Assembly (NCBI RefSeq): GCF_003206695.1
Contig: NZ_PZJN01000006.1
Location: 722,468 to 786,467, forward strand
From: Salinicola halophyticus
Lineage (GTDB): Bacteria > Pseudomonadota > Gammaproteobacteria > Pseudomonadales > Halomonadaceae
DNA: 64,000 nt
Reading direction: 5' to 3'
Shown here: positions 36,118-44,119 of the stretch, piece after piece
How positions within the stretch are numbered: position 1 is the stretch's first letter
Layout of the letters: every line of letters starts with the position of its first letter
The notes under the pieces: model-generated
What the model saw: only the letters and a program-made list of their open reading frames with translations
What the model was told of the DNA's origin: nothing
Databases searched by the model: none
Position numbers and translations under genes: made by a program

Positions 36118-37205
36118 ATCGCTTCAGATGAGGCTTCCATCAGTTTCTGCTCGTCCACCAGACCGACGGCGTCATCGTAGATCCTGATGCCGGCGCCGTC
36201 TCGATGAGCATGTTCCGACAGATGACGGCGGAACCGGCGGCCTCCTTTGCAACCCTGAAACAGCCCCAGCAGATGCCGGGTCACGTGGTTGAGCTTGGCG
36301 CCCTCGTCGAGCCGCTCGATCACATAGGGACGAAAGGCGCGAGCGACATCATGGCGACTGAAAGCCGGCGCGTTCTCGCCGTAGAGCATGCTGTCGACTC
36401 CGGCCAGCAGCCAGGGGTTCTGATAGGCTTCGCGGCCGACCATTACGCTATCGACGCCCGCCGCCAGATGCGTCTGGCAAGCTTCCAGCGTCTTCACGCC
36501 GCCGTTAATGCCGATATGCAGCGCCGGATGATTGGCCTTGAGGCGATAGACGCGTTCGTAGTTGAGCGGGGGCACGTCGCGATTCTGCTTGGGAGACAAT
36601 CCCTGTAACCACGCCTTGCGCGCATGCACGATGAAGGTGCCGCAACCGGCCGCCGCCACCTGCTCGATGAAGCGCTCGAGATCGGCATCCTCGTCCTGGT
36701 CGTCGATACCGATACGGCACTTCACCGTGACCGGGATCGAGACGGCGCGACGCATCGCGGCCACCGCCTCGGCCACCTTGCCGGGGTAGGCCATCAGACA
36801 GGCGCCAATCATGTTGTTCTGCACCCGATCGCTGGGGCAACCCACGTTGAGATTGACCTCGTCGTAGCCCCATTCTTCGGCGATGACCGCGCAATCGGCC
36901 AGTTCCCCCGGGTCGCTACCGCCCAGCTGTAGCGCCAGCGGATGTTCATCGGCGTTGTAGCCCAGGAAGCGCTCCCGCGGCGAACCGTGCAGAATCGCAC
37001 CGGTGGTGACCATTTCGGTGTACAGCAGAGCACGCCGCGTCAGACAGCGAGCCAGCGCCCGGTAGTCTCTGGTCGTCCATTCCATCATCGGCGCGACGGA
37101 GAAGGTGCGGTCGAGCGGATGCCGTGTGGCAGTAGCCTTCACGGCAGTGGGGGCATTTTCGATAGCGGCCATATCAGGTAATAGTTGCAGTGATTCGTTT
37201 GGCAT
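36114..37205 (-). CDS. dusA: tRNA-dihydrouridine(20/20a) synthase DusA
   Basis: FMN-dependent enzyme reducing U20/U20a in the tRNA D-loop. It aligns closely with E. coli DusA: FSVAPMMEWT, LLYTEMVTTGAILHG, LALQLGGSDP, NLNVGCPSDRVQNNMIGACLM with the catalytic Cys, HARKAWLQGLSPKQNRDVPPL, and VGREAYQNPW. The start is not certain: the ATG at 37205 is used, a GTG at 37223 would add six residues, and neither has a strong ribosome site. Length is 363 residues. It is convergent with the desuccinylase-like gene, with no room for a terminator. Confidence 0.95.
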   Translation of the reverse strand: MPNESLQLLPDMAAIENAPTAVKATATRHPLDRTFSVAPMMEWTTRDYRALARCLTRRALLYTEMVTTGAILHGSPRERFLGYNADEHPLALQLGGSDPGELADCAVIAEEWGYDEVNLNVGCPSDRVQNNMIGACLMAYPGKVAEAVAAMRRAVSIPVTVKCRIGIDDQDEDADLERFIEQVAAAGCGTFIVHARKAWLQGLSPKQNRDVPPLNYERVYRLKANHPALHIGINGGVKTLEACQTHLAAGVDSVMVGREAYQNPWLLAGVDSMLYGENAPAFSRHDVARAFRPYVIERLDEGAKLNHVTRHLLGLFQGCKGGRRFRRHLSEHAHRDGAGIRIYDDAVGLVDEQKLMEASSEAI

Positions 37206-37719
37206 TGCGCAAGAAACGATCACATCCTGACACCTCGTGACGCGTCAGCATGCAATGACCTTGGCCTGTATCGCCAAGCGCAAAGGGATAGACGCAAGCT
37301 TCTCATATTCGGCGCGTGTTGGCATCGCCTTTACCGTCATGGCGGCGAGACAAAATCCCGTACATGTTTGTGCAGGCCTGCACTCGAAGAATGGGGGGAG
37401 GATGCTGGAACGCCGCGGTACGGAGCTTGCCAGAATGGCAGAGGCCACTCACGGAAATGCTGGCAAGCGTTATCCCAGTCAATTCCGTCACGGGCGTGGT
37501 GATTCGTCACTCCTTAAGCGCTTGGGCAACTTCCGGATCTTGGGCATCAGCAGGGCACTGAATCGCTGGGGACGCCTACCTGGCGATGAGTAAATCGGTT
37601 AACGTGTCGATGAAATAGTGTCGTTGAATAGTGTCGATGAAAGCGTTAATCAAGGAAATAAAAATTCTAGGCATCAAAGCGTGACGTCTAGCTGTTCAGG
37701 TCGTTTTGAGAGAGGGTTT
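37206..37719. other. Non-coding spacer before the AT-rich island
   Basis: I see no supported gene here. Composition switches from high GC to AT-rich near 37600. At the switch point GTGTCGATGAAATA (37604) is followed by two more copies of a 13-14-bp unit, to about 37643. The region probably holds the dusA promoter on its left side. Confidence 0.55.
37604..37643. repeat. 13-14-bp tandem repeat at the edge of the AT-rich island
   Basis: Three units of the form GTGTCG(A/T)TGAA(A)TA at 37604-37617, 37618-37630 and 37631-37643 (last one decayed). Confidence 0.8.
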
Positions 37720-38325
37720 ATGGTTGAAAGAGAAGAGGGGGGTGTCGAATCTGCTTTTCCCAAACTGCAGGAGGAGGTGAATGGCTTTCTAGACAATCCC
37801 TCGGCAGGTTCCGCCTTCAATTTTATTAACTGCGCCACGGAGTTGAAGAATGAAGATGCGATCAAGCTATCTGATAACGACAATAGCTTGGTGGTGCGAG
37901 TCTTTTGGGCCGTAAATTATGTGCTTTTCGATAAAGATGTTTCCGCCGCTCAAGAAGTCTTTTTGTCAAAGTCGTGTGGTGAGCCCAGCGATGATGAAGT
38001 GCTGATCTGGTTTTTTTTGCTGGTCAGATGCAGGGTATTGGTGGACGCCACTTATGAAGCCTTCTCAACCGTCAGGAAAAGGCAGTTGAGCATCGTGGGT
38101 AAAGCAGCAAAAGAGATGGTCAGATTGAAGTGGCGGTATGAAGGTCCTGATGAACAGTTATTGAATTATATATTTCAGTTAAGGCAGAGCATCAAAAGCA
38201 AGGAGTTGACGAGAGAGTCTGTGGTGTTGAGTTTGTATTTAAATAAAACGGATATCGTTGCTGTAGAAGTTAACGAGCATGCTTGGCTTAAGCATGAGTT
38301 CAACAGGTTGCTCCCTCTTGCTTAA
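37720..38325 (+). CDS. AT-rich hypothetical protein, possibly the N-terminal part of a split GT29 protein
   Basis: A 201-residue frame (ATG 37720, weak GAGGG just upstream; the frame is open from 37618). It contains no motif I recognise; it is rich in Leu/Val/Glu with a central LIWFFLLVRCRVLV stretch and ends VAVEVNEHAWLKHEFNRLLPLA before TAA. The next frame starts in the same phase one codon after this stop, without its own ribosome site. Either these are two tightly spaced genes or one roughly 440-residue gene interrupted by a stop. GC content is far below the surroundings, which suggests transfer. Confidence 0.6.
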   Translation: MVEREEGGVESAFPKLQEEVNGFLDNPSAGSAFNFINCATELKNEDAIKLSDNDNSLVVRVFWAVNYVLFDKDVSAAQEVFLSKSCGEPSDDEVLIWFFLLVRCRVLVDATYEAFSTVRKRQLSIVGKAAKEMVRLKWRYEGPDEQLLNYIFQLRQSIKSKELTRESVVLSLYLNKTDIVAVEVNEHAWLKHEFNRLLPLA

Positions 38326-38328
38326 TTT

Positions 38329-39042
38329 TTGTTTGAAAACAATTTGTCTGAAAGTGCTGATGTCATCTTTTATCACAATATGCATCTTGAAATACTGCAT
38401 AATTCAAGTCAGCTTGCCCAACAGATTAAAGAAGAAACTGTGGCTGTGGTCGGTAATTCACCATGCGAGTTGGGTAGTGGTAAAGGGAAAGTGATCGATT
38501 CTTATTCATTGGTTGTCAGATTCAATTATTTCTCCGTTCGGGAGCATTACTCTTCTGACTATGGCCGCAAGTTTGATGTCCATGTAAGAGGGGCGGGAGA
38601 TACGGAAGAGCTGGCTGATCGTTCCAGCGACGCCCGTTTCGTTGTTCTCAATCAGTATGATTTTTTATATCATTTTCGACGATGGGAACATTTGAAGGCG
38701 CTTTATGAAAAAGGTGTCAGGTTATGCTGTCTTCCTAGCGGTCATCATTTCCCGCTTCAAAAAGAGCTTAAAGCTGAGCCTAGTCTAGGCCTTTCCTTCT
38801 TGAAGTTTGTGAAAGATGTTACGAATCATGTCGAAAGAAGTCAGTGCTTTGGTTTTTCGCTGTCTGATCAGTTATCCGGAAAAGCGCACTATTTTGATCA
38901 CAGGCAACCCGCTTATACTCACAACTGGATCAAAGAGAAGCAGATATTTGAAGGCTGGGTTGACAATAATGACAGATTTGAAAAGAGTGGCTATCTCGGG
39001 AAGGCGTTTGTTCGATTAAAGGAAACGTTTTTTTCCAGATAA
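38329..39042 (+). CDS. GT29 (sialyltransferase-like) glycosyltransferase domain
   Basis: A 237-residue frame with the GT29 nucleotide-sugar signature VAVVGNSPCELGSGKGKVIDSYSLVVRFNYF, equivalent to the sialyl L motif, then a GLSFLKFV segment in the position of the S motif, and His-rich ends (HHFP, PAYTHNW). The family moves sialic or related nonulosonic acids to glycans. The only start candidates are TTG at 38329 or ATG at 38380, neither with a ribosome site, so translation may depend on the upstream frame. It is AT-rich and beside a tRNA cluster, consistent with a horizontally gained surface-glycan gene. Confidence 0.72.
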   Translation: MFENNLSESADVIFYHNMHLEILHNSSQLAQQIKEETVAVVGNSPCELGSGKGKVIDSYSLVVRFNYFSVREHYSSDYGRKFDVHVRGAGDTEELADRSSDARFVVLNQYDFLYHFRRWEHLKALYEKGVRLCCLPSGHHFPLQKELKAEPSLGLSFLKFVKDVTNHVERSQCFGFSLSDQLSGKAHYFDHRQPAYTHNWIKEKQIFEGWVDNNDRFEKSGYLGKAFVRLKETFFSR

Positions 39043-39631
39043 GGCTGACACGACACCTCGGTTTAATGCCCCGTGATAATCGGATCGCCGAACTGGGATG
39101 GTCATGACAGACGCGTCGAAATGGCAGCGCAAAAGTATGACACCTTGGAAGTCCCTTCGCAGGGTGCCGCATGGCCTCGGGCGCATTCAAGTCCTCCAGG
39201 CGTCGGCCGATAAAGCTTTCATCAAAGGCCGGGCTCGCACGTTCGCCGCCGATGATCGGGCCAACCTTCGATGACATCGAATCGAGTCGTCCGACGCTTT
39301 TTGTCGCTTCCCTGCGACGACTTCGACTCGATGCTCGGGGTGGCAACGCCAGGTGTCATCGAGTCGCTTTTTCCCTGCGAATCTCAGCGCCAGTTTTCCA
39401 CACTCTACATTCGATTGATGGCTCTCGAGAACGGTGCTCCGCCTTCAAGCTTGGCATGAAGCGGGCATTTTCAGAATGGGAATCACGCTTCTGGGGAGGG
39501 CGTATCTATCGCAGGGGGCGAATCATCTATCACACGGGCCGTGATCTACCAGGAGCCGATAGTGATAGTATAATGATGATGAACACCGGAACCGTCGATC
39601 ATTTGCAGCGAGGGAAGGTCTAGCCTGAAGA
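39043..39631. other. Degenerate region between the GT29 gene and the tRNA cluster
   Basis: Only short frames without family features occur (for example 39103 onward, about 55 codons, and 39171-39623), so I call no gene. An imperfect inverted repeat is visible, CATCGAATCGAGTCGTC at about 39277 against GACGACTTCGACTCGATG near 39318-39335. The motif GTCGC-TTTTT/TTCCC-TGCGA appears twice within 70 bp. GC is back to host level. It looks like decayed sequence. Confidence 0.5.
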
Positions 39632-39718
39632 TGGTGCCCGGAGCCGGGCTCGAACCGGCACGGTGTTGCCACCGAGGGATTTTAAGTCCCTTGCGTCTAC
39701 CAATTTCGCCATCCGGGC
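39632..39718 (-). tRNA. leuZ: tRNA-Leu (TAA)
   Basis: A class II tRNA of 87 nt including CCA. Acceptor GCCCGGA pairs with TCCGGGC, D-arm GGCGAAATTGGTAGACGC, anticodon loop CTTAAAA (anticodon TAA), a long variable arm CGGTGGCAACACCG, and T-arm GCCGGTTCGAGCCCGGC. It is third in the Gly-Cys-Leu cluster downstream of pgsA, the same order as E. coli glyW-cysT-leuZ. Confidence 0.96.
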
Positions 39719-39818
39719 CGACGACATCCGGTCAATCTTGTCCGGTCGCTTTCTGAAAAACGAAGTGCCGGTAACCAGGAAAGTAACCGAATCGCTCGGA
39801 TTCGATCTACTTGAGAAG

Positions 39819-39892
39819 TGGAGGCTGGAGTCGGAATCGAACCGGCGTACACGGAGTTGCAGTCCGCTGCATAACCACTCTGCCATCCAGCC
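39819..39892 (-). tRNA. cysT: tRNA-Cys (GCA)
   Basis: 74 nt including CCA. Acceptor GGCTGGA pairs with TCCAGCC; anticodon loop CTGCAAC gives anticodon GCA; T-arm GCCGGTTCGATTCCGAC. Second gene of the cluster. Confidence 0.96.
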
Positions 39893-39975
39893 TGATTTCG
39901 AGTTACGAGAATCTGTCGTTTGAACTGATCTTTTCAGTACAGATGACTTAGATATCTCGGATCGAAATATGCGTT

Positions 39976-40029
39976 TGGAGCGGGAAAGGAGATTTGACCG
40001 GGCTGGCGTTCCAGCTTCCGACCCTCGCC
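39976..40029 (-). pseudogene. tRNA-Gly 3'-half remnant
   Basis: The 3' end of tRNA-Gly is repeated exactly over 19 bases (39976-39994 equals 40053-40071, with two more matching bases outside). After a 23-base insertion in the T-arm the GGGTCGG/variable-loop segment follows again (40018-40029). The anticodon and 5' halves are missing. It is a decayed duplicate of the adjacent intact gene. Confidence 0.75.
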
Positions 40030-40052
40030 GACCGTTTCCATCACAACATGTT

Positions 40053-40127
40053 TGGAGCGGGAAAGGAGATTCGAACTCCCGACCCTCGCCTTGGCAAGGC
40101 GATGCTCTACCACTGAGCTATTCCCGC
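40053..40127 (-). tRNA. glyW: tRNA-Gly (GCC)
   Basis: 75 nt including CCA. 5' GCGGGAATAGCTCAGTGG, anticodon loop TTGCCAA (anticodon GCC), T-arm GGGAGTTCGAATCTCC, acceptor TTCCCGC-T-CCA. First gene of the tRNA operon, about 10 bases after the expected transcription start. Confidence 0.97.
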
Positions 40128-40142
40128 TGAACACGCCGTCGC

Positions 40143-40170
40143 ATTATAAGGATAAGTGCGTAAGTGTCAA
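40143..40170 (-). promoter_or_regulatory. Promoter of the Gly-Cys-Leu tRNA operon
   Basis: Read on the minus strand, TTGACA (40170-40165), a 16-base spacer and TATAAT (40148-40143): both hexamers match the sigma-70 consensus exactly. The expected start is near 40136. It lies between pgsA and tRNA-Gly, so the tRNAs have their own strong promoter. Confidence 0.85.
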
Positions 40171-40190
40171 ACGCTTATGTCGTTTTTCGG

Positions 40191-40739
40191 TCAGAGCGAG
40201 CGAGTCAGTTCCGGCCATGCGGCCTTGAGATACTGAGCCATTGACCACAGCGTCAGACATGCCGCCGCGTAGAGCAGCACGATGCCGAGATGGGCGATGA
40301 GGGTGGACGGGGGAAAGCCCAGTAGCAGCAGCAGGGAGATCATCTGCAGCGTCGTTTTCGACTTGCCGATCCAGGATACCGCGACGCGCTTGCGCTGACC
40401 GATTTCCGCCATCCATTCGCGAAGGGCCGAGATCACGATCTCCCGACCGATGATGACCAGGGCCGGCAGCGTCAGCCACCAGACCTGGTAGCGCTCGATC
40501 AGCAGCGCCAGCGCGACCGCCACCATGACCTTGTCTGCGACGGGATCGAGGAAGGCGCCGAACGGTGTGCTTTGATCCCAGCGCCTGGCCAGATAGCCGT
40601 CCAGCCAGTCGGTGATCGCGGCAAGGCCGAACAGCGCCGCCGTCACGAGCATGCTCCAGCTGTAGGGGATATAGAACAGCACCACCATCAGCGGGATGAA
40701 CACGATTCTAGCCAGGGTGAGCATGTTGGGAATGTTCAT
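40191..40739 (-). CDS. pgsA: CDP-diacylglycerol-glycerol-3-phosphate 3-phosphatidyltransferase PgsA
   Basis: A 182-residue inner-membrane enzyme making phosphatidylglycerol phosphate, the committed step to phosphatidylglycerol and cardiolipin. It begins [19 protein letters not shown], as PgsA does, and has the catalytic signature DG-x2-AR-x8-G-x3-D-x3-D in [24 protein letters not shown] (about residues 56-79). It follows uvrC by 61 bp on the same strand, the conserved gammaproteobacterial order gacA-uvrC-pgsA-tRNAs. Confidence 0.97.
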   Translation of the reverse strand: MNIPNMLTLARIVFIPLMVVLFYIPYSWSMLVTAALFGLAAITDWLDGYLARRWDQSTPFGAFLDPVADKVMVAVALALLIERYQVWWLTLPALVIIGREIVISALREWMAEIGQRKRVAVSWIGKSKTTLQMISLLLLLGFPPSTLIAHLGIVLLYAAACLTLWSMAQYLKAAWPELTRSL

Positions 40740-40800
40740 CGTGCCTCTAGCATCCTTACTGGGAGGTGAAAGTCGGGCATTTTACGCCTGATGAGTGTGG

Positions 40801-42642
40801 TCATCCATGAAGCGCCTGGTGAATCGTAGCTGCCATCTGTTCATTGATCCCGGGAACGCGTGAAAGATCGTCCCTAGTTGCCTTGCGTACGCCCTGCAGC
40901 CCTCCGAAAAAGCGTAACAGCTCGCGGCGACGTTTCGGCCCGACACCGGGAATATCCTGCAGCGTCGAGGTACGGCGCTGCTTGTCGCGGCGTTGACGGT
41001 GACCGGTGATCGCGAAACGGTGCGCTTCGTCGCGAATATGCTGAAGCAGGTGCAGCGCCGGAGAGCTGGTATCGAGATCGAGTGTGCGGTCCACCGTCTC
41101 GATGAACAAGGTTTCCAGGCCGGCCTTGCGAGTGGTGCCCTTGGCGACGCCGATCAGTGCGACCCCGGTGACCTCCAGTTCGACAAGCACTTCCCGGGCC
41201 ATGTTCAACTGGCCCTTGCCGCCGTCGACGATCAGGATGTCCGGCAGTTTGCCTTCGCCTTTCTGCAGACGCTTGAAGCGTCGGGTCAATGCCTGCCGCA
41301 TTGCCGCGTAGTCGTCACCGGCGGCGACGCCTTCGATGTTGAAGCGCCGATAGTCGGATTTGGCGGGGCCGTTGTGATCGAAGACCACGCAGGAGGCAAC
41401 AGTCGCCTCGCCATGGCTGTGGCTGATGTCGAAACACTCGAGGCGAGCAGGAGTCGCCGGCACGTCCAGTGCCTCGCGGAGCGATTCGAAACGCCGACCC
41501 AGTTGACTGCGATTGGCGAGCTGGGTCGCCAAGTGCTGCTCGGCGTTGGTGATGGCCAGTTTCCGCCACTGCGCGCGGTGGCCGCGTACCTGGGCAGCAA
41601 CGCGGATTCGGCGGCCGGCGTGCTCGCTTAACGCAGCCTGCAGCAGTTCGCTATCCGTCAACGGATGCGAGGCGATGATCTCGAGCGGAATCTCCTTGGA
41701 TTGCCCCAGGTAGTACTGACTGACGAATTCGCTGAGCAGTTCGTCCGCGGCGAGATCCAGGCCATTGTCGGGCTGATGGTGCCTGGCGCCGAGCATGCGC
41801 CCCTGGCGAATGGCCAGGACGCTGATGCACAGTCCGCCCGGCTGCTCGGCCAGCGCGAAGATGTCGGCATCACCATCGGCGTTGTCGACGTACTGCTTCT
41901 CCTGCAGCCGGCGCAGCTGCTGAACCTGGTCCCGCAGGCGTGCGGCCTCCTCGAAATTCAGCGAGTCGCTGGCGCGCTCCATGCTGGCGGTCAGCTGCTG
42001 CGTGACCTGCTCGCTGCGTCCTTCGAGGCACATCATGGCGTGCTCGACATCCTGACGGTAGTCGGCTTCGCTGATGTAGTCGACGCAGGGCGCGCTGCAG
42101 CGCTTGATCTGGTACTGCAGACAAGGGCGGTGGCGATGAGCAAAGACGCTATCTTCGCAGTTGCGGATACGAAAGATCTTCTGCATCAGCGACAGACTCT
42201 CGCGAACCGCGGTTGAGCTCGGATAGGGCCCGAGATAGCGCCCGTCACGCCGCTTCTGCCGAACCCGTTTGAACTCCAGCGCGGGGTAGGGGTGCCGGTC
42301 GCTGACGAAGACGTAGGGATACGACTTGTCGTCGCGCAACAAGATGTTGTAGGGCGGGCGCAGCTCCTTGATCAAGGTCTGTTCGAGAAGCAGTGCTTCG
42401 GTCTCGCTGCGGGTGATCGTGACCTGGATGTCTTCGATTCGTGCGACCAGCGCCTGGGTCTTGGCATTCAGGGCGCCACGAAAATAACTGGCCAGCCGCG
42501 GCTTCAGTCGTTTGGCCTTGCCGACGTAAAGCACGTTGGCATGCTCGTCGAGCATGCGGTACACGCCCGGCGACTCCGAAACCGACTTCAGGAAGTGCTT
42601 GGCATCAAAGCGTGGCAGGGTATCGATCGAGGATTCATTCAT
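40801..42642 (-). CDS. uvrC: UvrC, excinuclease ABC subunit C
   Basis: A 613-residue nuclease making both incisions in nucleotide excision repair. Domains in order: GIY-YIG N-terminal nuclease (PGVYRMLDEHANVLYVGKAKRLKPRL), a Cys-rich segment CLQYQIKRCSAPC, the UVR segment around FEEAARLRDQVQQL, an RNase H-like endonuclease core with DISHSHGEATVASCVVF and LIVDGGKGQL, and C-terminal helix-hairpin-helix IPGVGPKRRRELL and VPGIN. It is similar in length to E. coli UvrC (610). It is followed by pgsA and preceded by gacA on the same strand. Confidence 0.97.
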   Translation of the reverse strand: MNESSIDTLPRFDAKHFLKSVSESPGVYRMLDEHANVLYVGKAKRLKPRLASYFRGALNAKTQALVARIEDIQVTITRSETEALLLEQTLIKELRPPYNILLRDDKSYPYVFVSDRHPYPALEFKRVRQKRRDGRYLGPYPSSTAVRESLSLMQKIFRIRNCEDSVFAHRHRPCLQYQIKRCSAPCVDYISEADYRQDVEHAMMCLEGRSEQVTQQLTASMERASDSLNFEEAARLRDQVQQLRRLQEKQYVDNADGDADIFALAEQPGGLCISVLAIRQGRMLGARHHQPDNGLDLAADELLSEFVSQYYLGQSKEIPLEIIASHPLTDSELLQAALSEHAGRRIRVAAQVRGHRAQWRKLAITNAEQHLATQLANRSQLGRRFESLREALDVPATPARLECFDISHSHGEATVASCVVFDHNGPAKSDYRRFNIEGVAAGDDYAAMRQALTRRFKRLQKGEGKLPDILIVDGGKGQLNMAREVLVELEVTGVALIGVAKGTTRKAGLETLFIETVDRTLDLDTSSPALHLLQHIRDEAHRFAITGHRQRRDKQRRTSTLQDIPGVGPKRRRELLRFFGGLQGVRKATRDDLSRVPGINEQMAATIHQALHG

Positions 42643-42724
42643 CGCCGAAGTATATCAAAATCCTGGCGGTACACGCCGAGGTTTACCGCTGTCGAAAGGC
42701 GCAAAATCCATGATTTCCGGGCAG

Positions 42725-43372
42725 TCACGATATTGGTTCGAAGCCTTCCAGCATGCCGTAGCGCAGGCCGAGATGGGTCAGTTCCACGTCCGACTGCACC
42801 TGTAGCTTGTCGAAGATACGGTAGCGGTAGGTGTTGACCGTCTTGGGGCTGAGACAGAGCTGCTCCGAGATCCGATTCACTTTCTGGCAGTGGATGATCA
42901 TGGTCGCGATCTGCAACTCGCGGTGCGAGAGCTGATCGAAGGGGCTCTGAACTCCTGCGCTGCGAGCGAGCACCAATCGCTGCGCAATGTCGGGACTGAT
43001 GAAGCGCTCGCCGGCGGCAACTCGGCGCACAGCGTCGATCATCAGGTCCAGTTCGGTGCCCTTGCTGATGAACCCGCTGACGCCGGAATCGATCAGCCGC
43101 TGGGCCGTGCCTTCTTCGACCTGGCCGGTGAGGACGACGATCCGGATCGCGGGTTGCGTCTTGAGCAGTTTCAGAATCGTTTCCAGACCGCCGATGCCCG
43201 GCATTCGAATATCGATCATCGCGATATCCGGCAGATGCTCCCGACAGCCTTGCAGCGCACTTTCTCCGCTGTCGGCTTCGGCAACGATCTCGATGTCAGG
43301 CTCGCAGGCCAGTACGCGAGCAATACTTGTACGCACCAGATGATGGTCGTCGGCTACCAGTACCTTGATCAA
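42725..43372 (-). CDS. gacA: GacA/UvrY-family response regulator
   Basis: A 215-residue NarL-type two-component regulator. The receiver domain has DD at 8-9, the phosphoacceptor D54 (MIDIRMPG), the Thr of VVLTGQ and Lys of ISKGTE. The C-terminal LuxR-type HTH reads LSHRELQIATMII...RISEQLCLSPKTVNTYRYRIFDKL. In relatives GacA, phosphorylated by GacS (BarA), drives the small RNAs that titrate RsmA/CsrA. The start is TTG at 43372 with AGGAG five bases upstream, an unusual codon for this family that may limit expression. It is upstream of uvrC as in E. coli and pseudomonads. Confidence 0.94.
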   Translation of the reverse strand: MIKVLVADDHHLVRTSIARVLACEPDIEIVAEADSGESALQGCREHLPDIAMIDIRMPGIGGLETILKLLKTQPAIRIVVLTGQVEEGTAQRLIDSGVSGFISKGTELDLMIDAVRRVAAGERFISPDIAQRLVLARSAGVQSPFDQLSHRELQIATMIIHCQKVNRISEQLCLSPKTVNTYRYRIFDKLQVQSDVELTHLGLRYGMLEGFEPIS

Positions 43373-43721
43373 GATGACTCCTGAATTCTGGCGTTATCCG
43401 CGCAAACTCGCCGTGGACGACCATATCGGGCGCCCACCAATGGCAACATTGAAATCTGCTTTTTCTGCATGGGCCAGCCACGCGCTGAGGTCCAAGGTGT
43501 TAACGCCAGGATCCGTCTAGCTGAGGCCTCGATGATAGTGAGGAACGCTGGATCGGTATTCTGCGATGTCCGATTTTGCTTATCCCTTGTTGATCGAGTG
43601 TGCCAGATTACCCGATCATATGCTCCCTATTCGAGCCGGGAATTTGCGGCCGACAAAATCGTGTCGGGCGGCGATATTCGGCGTGCCGGGCGCAGGTCGC
43701 GGCGGGGAATTCACTCGGGGG
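43373..43721. other. Intergenic region between gacA and tRNA-Ala
   Basis: No coding frame or family similarity is visible. The right end carries the tRNA-Ala promoter. The gacA promoter must lie at the left end, but no clear hexamers stand out. Confidence 0.5.
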
Positions 43722-43750
43722 TTGACCTCGAGTTCGAGGCCTTTTATAGT
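43722..43750 (+). promoter_or_regulatory. Promoter of tRNA-Ala
   Basis: TTGACC (43722-43727), a 17-base spacer, TATAGT (43745-43750). The expected start is near 43757, about 24 bases before the mature tRNA. Confidence 0.8.
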
Positions 43751-43780
43751 GCGTCGCGTCCTGAGGGACAGTCGTTATCA

Positions 43781-43856
43781 GGGGCCTTAGCTCAGCTGGG
43801 AGAGCGCAACACTGGCAGTGTTGAGGTCAGCGGTTCGATCCCGCTAGGCTCCACCA
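43781..43856 (+). tRNA. tRNA-Ala (GGC)
   Basis: 76 nt including CCA. Acceptor GGGGCCT pairs with AGGCTCC (one G-T mismatch position), D-arm TAGCTCAGCTGGGAGAGC, anticodon loop CTGGCAG (anticodon GGC), T-arm AGCGGTTCGATCCCGCT. It stands alone with its own promoter and terminator. Confidence 0.96.
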
Positions 43857-43868
43857 GAATCGCTTTCG

Positions 43869-43908
43869 AAAAAGCCGCTCGCCGCCAACGCGTCGAGCGG
43901 CTTTTTCG
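43869..43908 (+). terminator. Intrinsic terminator after tRNA-Ala
   Basis: AAAAAGCCGCTCG (43869-43881), 12-base loop, CGAGCGGCTTTTT (43894-43906). The symmetric A and T ends would work on both strands. Confidence 0.92.
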
Positions 43909-43919
43909 TGTTTACGGCC

Positions 43920-43967
43920 TAAGTTCTGGCTTGAGTTCTGATTTAAGTTCTGACCTAGGTTCTGGCC
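43920..43967. repeat. Four 12-bp tandem repeats
   Basis: TAAGTTCTGGCT (43920) and three variants at 43932, 43944 and 43956, all keeping the core AGTTCTG or GGTTCTG. It lies just after the tRNA-Ala terminator. Confidence 0.88.
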
Positions 43968-44119
43968 ATTCGAATTAGGCGAATTATGCGGGCTTCTTCG
44001 CCCGTTTGCCTCGCCGAACGTCTCCCACAATGTTTCACGCCGCGAACGCGACAGCGATTCGTGTCGAGCAGTCACAATGATAAGCCGCGATGTGGTCAGG
44101 GATATCGGCGGGGAGCCCT

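Noticed and set aside
39171..39623. A 150-codon frame downstream of the GT29 gene
   Set aside because: No motif, no ribosome site, and it crosses an inverted repeat; more likely degenerate sequence.
43920..43967. CRISPR-like array
   Set aside because: Units are 12 bp and directly adjacent, with no spacers and no cas genes.
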